A stretch of DNA of 64,000 nt from Siphonodentalium dalli (lineage: Eukaryota > Mollusca > Scaphopoda > Gadilida > Siphonodentaliidae): contig CP136068.1 of the NCBI GenBank assembly GCA_032622095.1, positions 16,473,729-16,537,728 on the forward strand, given 5' to 3'. Shown in pieces: positions 48,999 through 58,721 of this stretch. Numbering within the stretch: the first letter of the stretch is position 1; each line of letters opens with the position of its first letter. The notes beneath the pieces were generated by a model. That model made no database searches and was not told where the DNA came from. It saw nothing but the letters and a program-made list of their open reading frames with translations. The translations under genes were made by a program, and so were the position numbers.

Positions 48999-49594
48999 AT
49001 AGCGGGCCGGATGGAGGGTAAGAAGCTGGCGATATGTTGGATTGGTCTAATACGTATAGTCGTGTTAGATGCTATGACATATCACGCCGTTGTAATGCAT
49101 AATGCATAATGTAGAGGAAAGACTGATCGTGCAGATTCGAAGCATTCAACCTCATAGAGCATCTGACATCCATACAAAATGGGATAATATTCTATTTGCG
49201 TGGGTCATGCTCTAACTTGTATTCGAAATAGTGTTGCCATCACTGCAAACAGTGCTTACAAAGGCTCGCCTTGATTGGTCAATCAGGTCTGGTACATCCT
49301 GAATTCCACTATTATAGTTGTATTCCCCTATTCTGGTGGTATATGACCATTACCGTTTTTTATGAATTTGACAAAAGAGGGATAATCCAAAGCCATATTT
49401 CACACCATTTATTCGAAATCAGTGATCACGCTAATTTTGTAATATGAACATAAGCTAGCTTAATTAACGAACCAAAGCTGAACAACATTGGTGCCCGTTT
49501 GGTGGGGTGGGGCGTTTAACAATTTATGTGGTCACTCAACCAGTAAAACTTATTTTGTGACATGGCATAGCGGCTGAAATGACGATAAACCTTT
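48999..49594. other. 3' flank of Ig gene, no polyA site recognised
   Basis: Presumed 3' UTR. No clear AATAAA before the LINE fragment. 49440-49485 resembles 25305-25345. Confidence 0.4.
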
Positions 49595-50032
49595 ATTAAC
49601 CGACCAACATGGATGTTCCAGCTTAAAAAAAAGTCAATAAGAATTCTCAACAATAAAAAATATAATTCACACACTGACCCCCTCTTCAGTAGTAATAACA
49701 TATTAAAATTAAATGACATTTACAAACTTGGAATATCCCTTTTAATGTTAGACTGGAGAAATGATAGACTGCCTCCATCGTTTAAATTCTACTTTGCAAT
49801 TAATCAAGGGAACACTCGTCAAAAGGGATTGTTCAAAATCGCCAAATCACGAATCAAATCGCTTGACTCCTTTCCAACTTTTAAATTTCCTGCCATATGG
49901 AATGACTTAAACAAAAAGCTTCGAGAAGAGCCCTTTCGGAAGATATTCAGGAGAAAGTTCATTAGTGAATGTATTAGTTCCTATCCCACTGAAGCTACTT
50001 GTACAAATCCATATTGCCCGGAATGTCCATAA
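49595..50032 (+). pseudogene. non-LTR retrotransposon (LINE) ORF2 C-terminal fragment
   Basis: The 139-codon frame reads KKKSIRILNNKKYNSHTDPL, then FSSNNILKLNDIYKL, the characteristic region after the RT thumb in jockey/CR1-like ORF2 proteins, and further on FPAIWNDLNKKLRE. The 5' RT palm is absent, so this is a truncated 3' remnant. ATG usage is not meaningful. Confidence 0.75.
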
Positions 50033-50639
50033 TAATATCCCCATCAATTATGTATATATACATGTATCATATAAATGTTCATGGCTCTCGTGCCATATTA
50101 TTCATCTACACCAATGACATTTCCCGTCGTACATTGCTCTAGCTAATGTATGCACTGCATGAAAAGCGAGATTTATAAAATATAAATGTCGCATAAATGT
50201 AGGACCCTAAATTTATGCATGCATTTATGCATATTAAATTCGCCTTTATACAAAAATATAAATCTCGCATTTATATTTTTAAATCTCGCATAAATTTCGC
50301 ATTAATTTATCTCATTACTGTAACCAACGGCGGGTTTAATTCTTGGCCCATAATTTAATTACTACCATGTGGATATGTGAGAAATGTATCATTAACACGA
50401 GCTAACGGCTGGATACAGGCTTCTTTGTCTGCCAACAACGTACGCTAATGCGAAGACGTCTGTGAATGAGATGGGAACTCATTTTACCAAGGGTAAGTTA
50501 ACACATATGTGGCTATGAAATGAAGGTATTTCACAATTTATGTTGCCGATTCATTCTTTCATCAATTCGCAGCGTGATCGACACATGTCAAAATTAATAT
50601 TTGATTATACAGAGACGTCGGAATAAGGTTATTCTATAG
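50033..50639. other. AT-rich repeat-like stretch, no gene
   Basis: 50165-50310 reiterates AAATCTCGCATAAAT and TTTATGCAT words in both orientations. The remainder is unique. Confidence 0.5.
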
Positions 50640-51765
50640 CGTGAAAATGTGGTTTTGTGAGAGTGATTCCACCCTTAGCCAGATCACAAATAAAATGCCG
50701 TACATTACAATTAAATATTTTGCTAAACAGGCTAAAATATCGCGTAAAATGTGGAGTTGGAAGCGAGATTTCACCCTTGGCTATGCCACATATAAATTCA
50801 TTGTACAATATATCCATGATGTAATCCCGTTTTGAAGTTTAATCGCGTAAAATTGCAATTGTGGTCATGGAAGGGTGATATCACCCTTTGCCAGCATCAC
50901 ATATAAATTCATTGTACAATATATCCATGATGTAATCCCGTTTTGAAGTTATAATCGTATAAAACTGTGATCATTGAAGGGTGATATCACCCTTTGCCAT
51001 TTCACATATAAATTCATGGTACAATATATCCATGATGTAATCCCGATTTCGAAGTTTTAATCGCGTAAAATTGTGGTCATGGAAGGGTGATATCAGTATC
51101 ACCTTTTGCCATATCGCATATAACTCAATTGTACAGTAAGTCCATGATGCAATCCCGTTTTGAAGTTTGAATCGCGTAAAATTGCAATTGTGGTCATGGA
51201 AGTGTGATATCACCCTTTGCCAGCATCACATATAAATTCATTGTAAAATATATCCATGATGTAATCCCGTTTTGAATATTTTAATCGGATAAAATTGTGA
51301 TCATGGAAGGGTGATATCACCCTTTTCCATTTCACATATAAATTCATTGTGCAATATTTCCATGATGTAATCCCGTTTCGAAGTTTTAATCGCGTAATAT
51401 TGTGGTCATGTGAGTGTGATATCAGTTTCACCCTTTGCCATATCACATATAAATCAATTGTACAGTAAGTCCATGATGCAATCCCGTTTTGAAGTTTGAA
51501 TCGCGTAAAATTGCCATTGTGGTCATGGAAGGGTGATATCACCCTTTACCATATCACATATAAATCCATTGTACAGTTAATCCATGATGTAATCCCGTTT
51601 TGAAGATTGAATAGAGTAAAATTGTGGTGATGGAAGTGTGATATCACGCTTTGCCATATCGCATATAAATTAATTGTACAATAAATCAGTGATGTAACAT
51701 AATTTTGAAGTTTTAATCCCGTAAAATTGTGTTCCTTGAAGGGCGATATCACTTTTTAGCAGAAA
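50640..51765. repeat. ~110-bp satellite with trimeric higher-order pattern
   Basis: Ten copies contain TCCATGATGTAATCCCGTTT, GAAGTTTTAATCGCGTAAAA, TGGTCATGGAAGGGTGATAT and CACATATAAATTCATTGTAC, spaced 104-113 bp. Variants recur every third unit: GCCAGCATCACATA at about 50892 and 51220, and CAGTAAGTCCATGATGC at about 51132 and 51462, a ~328-bp higher-order repeat. Confidence 0.93.
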
Positions 51766-52168
51766 AAAAAATTCTTATTTTAGTTTTAATATTTTATCGT
51801 TTATACTTATTTCCCATGCGATCACTTAATTATTTAATTTTTATTCTTTATTGCAGAGACTACGAAAATTGATGACGGCAAGATACAACTATGACACAAA
51901 GTGCCATGTCCAAGTAGTTCATATTATATTTGGGACTCGTATAACCAACAATAGGGCAGCATTTTGTTGGCAAATTACTACACATGGAGATACCAGAATC
52001 AGGGCGACACATGTGTATATGTATAGTTAGATCTTCACAATCATCCGTGTCGCCTTATATGCTGGTTACAAGCCAAATGTCACCATGCAATGAATAAATT
52101 CCAGTTGTTGGTTCATCGTGCTAATTTGCTATGTCGTTGGTTCATCGTGCTAATTTACATAAGAAATG
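51766..52168. other. no gene recognised
   Basis: Contains a duplicated TTGGTTCATCGTGCTAATTT (52108 and 52137). Otherwise unique. Confidence 0.45.
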
Positions 52169-52306
52169 AACGGCGGTTTCAATGTGGTCATGGGATTTTG
52201 ACCGCGAGAAAAATTCAGCAAACTGCATGAACCCCAAAGGGGTTCATGCGGAGTTTGCTAATTTTTGATCGCGGTCAAAACCCATGACCACGTTGAATCC
52301 GCCGTT
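52169..52306. repeat. foldback palindrome, 138 bp
   Basis: AACGGCGGTTTCAATGTGGT pairs with ACCACGTTGAATCCGCCGTT at the ends, TGACCGCGA with the inverse region TCGCGGTCA, and CATGAACCCC with GGGGTTCATG around an AAA centre at 52237-52239. A related copy without the centre is at 30590-30696. Confidence 0.92.
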
Positions 52307-52359
52307 TATTATTTATATTTATATACTTACGCTCTTTAAAACTCTTCTCCAAATATGTC

Positions 52360-52560
52360 CGTTATCTCGTCAAAAACACTTTTTCAAATATCTCCGTTAT
52401 TTCGTTTATAAAAATAATTTCCTATTTCTATATTTCGCTCTATATTTCGCCCTATTTCGCTATTTCGTTGTATTTTCCTATTTCGATTTTTCGTACTATT
52501 TCGCTGTATTTTCATATTTCGCTTTTTCGTTGTATTTCATATTTCGATAATTCGCTATAT
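52360..52560. repeat. TATTTCGC-type low-complexity repeat
   Basis: Irregular CTATTTCGCTATTTCG, TATTTTCCTATTTCG words. The plus frame through it is Phe/Tyr-rich and not a gene. Confidence 0.75.
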
Positions 52561-52774
52561 TTGACATATGAGATATGGGATTATGTGATAACCAACATTA
52601 TGATAGTCAATCGAACATCTCGTGCCACCCGTGCTCGCGATTAGATGCCACTAGTCATCCAATCGTGATCTTTCGAACCTCGATTACATATTGTGTGCTA
52701 TCAAATCCTTGGCGTATTGGCTGACTAGATACTCAAGCAGTCGGTAATGTCCGACAATCCCCGGTGATTTCCGG

Positions 52775-52852
52775 GACCAATGTGTTCATACACCTATGAA
52801 CGACATTGGAAGTGACGTCACGTTACGTTCATAGGTTTATGAACGCATTGAA
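52775..52852. repeat. imperfect inverted repeat
   Basis: TGTTCATACACCTATGAACG and CGTTCATAGGTTTATGAACG flank a GTGACGTCAC core. Confidence 0.75.
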
Positions 52853-53126
52853 TAATGGGGCGTGTCTACCGTAACGCTATGGGGAAATCGGAAGAGATAT
52901 TAGGGGTATGTAAATATAGTTAAGTAAATGTTCCATTATCTTGTTTTCGAAAGTTCTCATTTTAGCCGGGCTTTGGGTAACTAATAAAGAGATTTGACAA
53001 AAACGGTGTCTTTATGAATTATTAATATTGGCTTCGCTGGTGCCTGAACAACGACGTGAATAGCCATTTTGATAATATATGGTCGGTTTGTATCCACCAA
53101 TACAGCCAATGTTATAATGGCCGATT

Positions 53127-53639
53127 TTGTCAAGTAATCAAGTCCGTAAAAAAATCGACAAAAGCTATGTACCGACTTCTGCAATGGTCATCTGGCAAGG
53201 TAAGTGTGGGAGGAAGGTGAATAATCTAAGAGACTGTTTCAATGAATGTGCAACTAAGTACCCAGAGCCTAGTGGCATTATTATTCATCTGGGCTCAAAT
53301 AATGTCATTGACACACCCAGGTTGGAATTGTTTGGCATGATTAAAGATGAAATTTAATACACTATTAATACATTTCCAAACTGATTTGTACTGTATATTG
53401 GCATGTTACAGAGATTCTGCTGGGAAGGTGCCAAGTCAATCCGGGCTATCGAGCACAAGAGAGACAAGCTTAACTCTGATATTAGGATTTTGATACGGGA
53501 TCTAAATATGTTTTTGGTAGATCATAACGAAATTCACCATGATGATCAAACCCTCTACTGCGGTAAGGTTCACCTCTCACCAAAAGGCAACAGATTGTTC
53601 CTGAAAGGCATTTCAGAGACTGTTAAATTGATTGTATAA
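53127..53639 (+). pseudogene. SGNH-hydrolase-like domain with two in-frame stops
   Basis: One frame carries GIIIHLGSNNVID (block with G-x-N), then after TAA at 53355 and TGA at 53388 continues in the same frame with MLQRFCWEGAKSIRAIEHKR, DLNMFLVDHNEIHHDDQT and YCGKVHLSPKGNRLFL. The last motif matches the DxVHLS-type C-terminal block holding the catalytic His of SGNH/GDSL esterases (the Asp position reads Gly-Lys here). Such domains occur as modules in invertebrate transposons. The N-terminal Ser block is not visible. Broken by stops, hence a relic. Confidence 0.6.
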
Positions 53640-54961
53640 CTTTTGTCTGTCGGCTATATACGGTTGTTTTTCTCGCTTTAACACTCTGAGTTGAGTTAGG
53701 CTCCAAATCAGTGAGTCTGAGATCACTTGTTCTCCCGGTGGATCAGAAATTTCAAGTTAGGTTAGGCTACGGTTCTTTTTCTCGGTTTAACATGTTCCGT
53801 TGCTGCTGCTTCTTCTTTCTTTCCTTCAGTGCTGATGAATGGATGGTCCTGAATTATACTGTGCAGCAGGAGATGCTAGTTTCAACCAACGTCACCATGC
53901 AGCAATGGCTGAGTTGTTGGCAATAATTCTTCAGAGTTATCAGAACATAAGTATAGTTTCCACTAAGAGTATGGCCAGAGTGTTTTCTTACTATAATTTA
54001 ACGAATGCCTGATCTATTTCTGAAAGTTAATTTGAATATTTTGTCTTTTTTTTTTTAAACAATAACATTCTTCATGCATCAGTGCCTAGATGCCCATGAA
54101 GAATTGAACAATATACACCAAGATATAATATATTTATAAAAGTCTTTTGGCAAATATGAATTTAAAAAAAAAAGTATCTCAATTTCAGTCCATGCAAATT
54201 ACCTTTTGACTAAATTAAATTAAAAGTTGTCAACTTGTGACTAATTCAAAGTTGTCAATTTGTGACTAGGCACAAGCGGTATTCTCTGGACATCACCATG
54301 CTACTTAGATTATGTTGCGTAACTTGATAAAACTTTATTATTTGAAATCTTCCTTTCAAACCATAGATGATAATTCATTCATAATTGGTGGAAATCATAT
54401 TACTAATAAACTAGATTGAAAGATGTTCAACAATTTTAAAGAATTCATTATACCTGATTTTGCGGACGATAATTTGTTTATCCTCAATTTAAGCATCACG
54501 TATCAAGGAATGAATGTTTGAGTGTGTGCACTTAAGATGTGTGTGTTTGATATTGTACTATATCAAACCTAACTAACACATATAAACGTCATTGACTGAC
54601 TTGACTTTCTTTATAATTCCTTACGCAATGTGTATATGTGATTCCCAGCTGGTATGCCTCTCACCCTGACCACAATTCCTGACCGGTGGGGAAGGGAATT
54701 GACAACCTGACTAAGAATTGACTTAACAGTGGTGGCTTAATGCATACTGCTTACTATGAATCATTATCCTTTGTTAGATCTTGACAACATCAAGATCTAA
54801 CTAAGGATATCAATTCACAGTTAACAAAAAATATTCTGTTGTGGCTACTGATAATTTAACTGCCAATTTACATTATTTGCCTCAAATAAAACCAAAATAA
54901 ATTTTTATTACACGCTTGTTCCTAGAAGTACAGTGTTATTGCTGTTCCATATTTACAAATC
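53640..54961. other. no supported gene
   Basis: A plus frame at 53711-53926 ends VSTNVTMQQWLSCWQ, faintly like the N-terminal helix of tyrosine recombinases that often accompany SGNH modules in transposons, but it is too short to claim. The remainder is AT-rich. Confidence 0.4.
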
Positions 54962-54983
54962 CGTATGGAACGTACGTTCCATA
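54962..54983. repeat. perfect 22-bp palindrome
   Basis: The half-site GTATGGAACGT is followed immediately by its exact complement. It stands alone, about 165 bp before a larger foldback. Confidence 0.9.
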
Positions 54984-55147
54984 CGCATCTCTATGACGTA
55001 ACATGACGAACATGACGTTCGCCTCAACCATGAAACTGGAACTATTTAAATAAAAGAATCATCACACATGACAAACACGCCCTATATGAGCCTAAATAAT
55101 TCCTGTATTTTTAATGAACGGATTCTAGGTCGAGAAGCGTGTAATAA

Positions 55148-55305
55148 ACACAGAACGACATGATGTGTAAATGTGTTTGTCGATACGGCACTCGTTCTGT
55201 CGTGGAAGGATAGAACTCGAGGCGCAAGCGCCTCTCGTTCTATCTTTCCGCGACAGAACTCGTGCCGTATCGACAAACACATTTGCACATCGTGTCGTTC
55301 TGTGT
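55148..55305. repeat. foldback palindrome, 158 bp
   Basis: Arms of about 78 bp, from ACACAGAACGACATGATGTG to CGTGTCGTTCTGTGT, meet at a GAGGCGCAAGCGCCTC centre. About eight mismatches. Because of the symmetry, both strands encode near-identical short peptides (MCLSIRHxFCRG), which are not evidence of a gene. Confidence 0.95.
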
Positions 55306-56919
55306 ATGTATCAGCCTATGACAAACTTAATAGCATTGATGTGCCTGATTTATTAAAACATCCACTTTCGACTCAAAGATGAAGAGGTGCATGTTGGTCA
55401 GGTTTGTTCAGCATGAATACCGCTTAAACCTATCAGCATTTCACAAACCTGAAGTGCAGATGAGTGCTAGGGCCCACTCTCATCAGTTGTTGAGAGTGTA
55501 TCTTCCAATTAAAGGGGAAGACATGCTGACAACTATTTAACACTCTTCTCTATTTCTCATAAACCTATTGCGAGACAATGCATTTTCTATTTAACGAAAT
55601 AACTGTCATTTTCAAACTGGAATCTATATATATGAATCTTTGTTGAATTTATATTCATTAGTGAATTATTTATTAAGTTCAATATCTATCCCACATGATT
55701 ATATCTGAATCAACGTGGATGTATTTCCCATATATACTAATTATACTTAGGAGGTGTTGGTGGCATTTATACATGTAGTAAAATACTTGGGACATGGGAG
55801 CAGTAACCTTGAACACTTTAATACTTAGTGTCGAACATATATCAGGAGTATATTGACATTCATGAACATCCTACCAGGTTGTTTACCTGGTAGAAATGAA
55901 CGACAGTATTTGTAAACTGATAATTGAGTCTTGGAGATACTCAAGGGCCGAATAAAAATCATTTTGCTAGTAACTGATATCGCTCATACCTGCATAGGAG
56001 ACCTCAGTAGATAACCGCAGTCTACTACAGTATAAAATTGCCCAAAACGTATTATTTATCATCATTTTGTTCAACAAAGTATGGCTGGATTGTCAAATAT
56101 CTTAACATCCAAAGCCACTTGATTTTAGAGTTATCCATCTTCATCTGAAATTTGTTCCAAGACCATCGTCGGCTAGACAAATATTCGCCAGGCCGCCAAA
56201 AATCACTTATCTCGAGAAATAACTAATTTAAAAAATCGGTATCTGATCACTCTGAAATTTTATGGGTGGGTTCCTCGACTTGACTTTAATCCTGAAGACT
56301 GATTGACTCTTCAAACTGGAGGTTTTCACTTTTCCCGTTTCCAAAACTAACAAATATCTCACTTGATTTTGTTTTCAGATGCAAACGTTTGCTATGCCTG
56401 TTAGACCAATGGATGACAGAAAACATTAACTGAAGACTAACTTGGGATGAACAGGAAATAAAAAGAGACATTTGTGTTACAGCATGCATTTAAATTGTAT
56501 CAATATATGTTATCTGAATATCTTAATGCCGGAAATCAATGCCGGTTCAATATAAATCAATCAACATTATTAGTGCCTTTGTCATGAACCCTACCTTACC
56601 GAATAGGAGATGTTAATACACCCTTGTTATGCCCCCACAGAAGGAAGGGTATATTAGTAGAGACCGTCATCATTTTGTCCATCTGTAACATGCATATTTG
56701 TTTTTTATTTCGTCCATTCATTTTTACCAGCCTCAGAATTACAGCACTTGTTTGACTTGATTCTGAATTTTGTCTCTGTATGAAATGTTCAACTTGTACC
56801 TAGGGTTTAATAACATTTGGTTATATTTGACATATTGATAGCCTATCTTAAGGGGAATGGATACACAGTTCTTGGATTTATAAAATAAAAAAAACCAAAA
56901 ACATCCATTGCCCACTATC
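55306..56919. other. no supported gene
   Basis: 55869-55894 is a small hairpin (CTACCAGGTTGTTTACCTGG). A minus frame 56489-56286 ends FGNGKSENLQFEESISLQ, and a plus ATTTTGTTTTCAG acceptor at 56388 opens a 16-codon frame; neither is convincing. 56625-56700 resembles a dispersed GAAGGAAGGGTATATTAG repeat. Confidence 0.4.
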
Positions 56920-58470
56920 TAAACTAACTAATCTCTATGACTAGTTATAGTGACTAATGTAACTAGCTAGATATATCTTCCACCCTTGTTAGACACATGG
57001 ACTATTCTAACTTGCATACTATATATACTAGCCACCATAGCTAGCCATATTAATAGTTATAACATAGATAGACTGATTAATATATTTGACTAGCTATAGT
57101 GACTAATGTAACTAGCTCGATATAGTTTCCAAACCTGCTAGATAACAAGGTAGATTCTACATTGCTGGCTATATATACTAGCCACCATAGCTAGCCATAT
57201 TGCTAGTTATAACCTCCTAGATGTACTGACTAATCTCTATGACTAGCTATAGTACCTAATGTAACTAGCTAGATATAGTTTCCAACATTGCTAGATACAG
57301 GGTCAATTCTAAATTGCTGGATATGTATACTAGCCACTATAGCTAGCCATATTGGTAGTTATAACCTCCTATATAGACTGACTATTGTCTATGACTAGCT
57401 ATAGTGACTAATGTAATTATCTAGATATAGTTTCCAACATTGCTAGATACAGGGTCAATTCTAAATTGCTGGATATGTATACTAGCCACTATAGCTAGCC
57501 ATATTGGTAGTTATAACCTCCTATATAGACTGACTATTCTCTATGACTAGCTATAGTGACTAATGTAATTATCTAGATATAGTTTCCAACTTTGCTACAT
57601 ACAGGGTCAATTCTATATTGCTGGCTATATATACTAGCCACCATTGCTAGCCATGTTGCTAGTTATAACCTCCTAGATTGACTGACTAATCTCTGTGACT
57701 AGCTATAGTGGCTAATGTAACTAGCTAGATATAGTTTCCAACATTGCTAGATACAGGGTCAATTCTAAATTGCTGGCTATATATACTAGCCACCATAGCT
57801 AGCCATATTGGTAGCTAGATCATCCTAGATAGACTGACTATTCTCTATGACTAGCTATAGTGACTAATGTAAATATCTAGATATAGTTTCCAACTTTGCT
57901 AGATACAGGGTCTATTCTAAATTGCTGGCTATATATACTAGCCACCATTGCTAGCCATATTGCTAGTTATAACCTCCTAGATGTACTGACTAATCTCTAT
58001 GACTAGCTATAGTACCTAATGTAACTAGCTAGATATAGTTTCCAACATTGCTAGATACAGGGTCAATTCTAAATTGCTGGCTATGTATACTAGCCACTAT
58101 AGCTAGCCATATTGGTAGTTATAACCTCCTATATAGACTGACTATTCTCTATGACTAGCTATAGTGACTAATGTAATTATCTAGATATAGTTTCCAACTT
58201 TGTAAAATACAGGGTCTATTCTAAATTGCTGGCTATATATACTAACCACCATAGCTAGCCATATTGCTAGTTATAACCTCCTAGATTGACTGACTAATAT
58301 ATGTGACTAGCTATAGTGGCTAATGTAACTAGCTAGATATAGTTTCCACCATTGCTAGATACAGGGTCTATTCTCTGGCTAGATAGACTGGCCACCATAG
58401 CTAATAAAACTGGGCAATATTACTTCCTATATAGACTAACCATAACTAGCTATAGTGACTAATGTAAATG
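56920..58470. repeat. CTAG-rich ~152-bp satellite, about ten copies
   Basis: The unit contains GACTAGCTATAGTGACTAAT, GTAACTAGCTAGATATAG, TTTCCAACATTGCTAGATAC, AGGGTCAATTCTAAATTGCT and TATACTAGCCACCATAGCTA. GACTAGCTATAG recurs every 150-153 bp from 57090 to 58305. It ends about 120 bp past the stop of the minus-strand gene. Confidence 0.96.
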
Positions 58471-58590
58471 GTAGTCACCCAGTGACCATCTATATTATCT
58501 AGTGACATTGCTGTTATTCTAAACACCATTACATACATGGCACATTCTGTGTGAGACAAAATAACAATAGGAATATATAGGTTCAACAAA

Positions 58591-58721
58591 TTATTTATGT
58601 ATAAAAAATAGTTGAATAGCCCTTGAGCTATCTATGACACATTTGAAATGTTTGGGCTCAATAAGCTCTTTAGTCGTGACTATTACTCTGCCCTCATGTG
58701 GCCTGAAGCAGTTGTTTATAT
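58591..58721 (-). CDS. minus-strand gene, terminal exon E
   Basis: The acceptor ATGTATCTTCAG opens a phase-1 exon: INNCFRPHEGRVIVTTKELI, EPKHFKCVIDSSRAIQLF, then FIHK and TAA. No consensus polyA signal before the satellite; AATAAT overlaps the stop. The true end could be an internal donor, but none is evident. Confidence 0.55.

Noticed and set aside
49613-50032. 139-codon frame as a host gene
   Set aside because: The sequence matches the C-terminal region of LINE ORF2 proteins, so it is a truncated retrotransposon rather than a host gene.
55082-55382. Near-identical small proteins (MCLSIRH...) on both strands
   Set aside because: They result from the 158-bp palindrome, which necessarily encodes the same peptide on each strand.
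56388-56440. Plus-strand terminal exon after ATTTTGTTTTCAG
   Set aside because: Only 16 codons, no partner exon, and the opposite strand is equally open.
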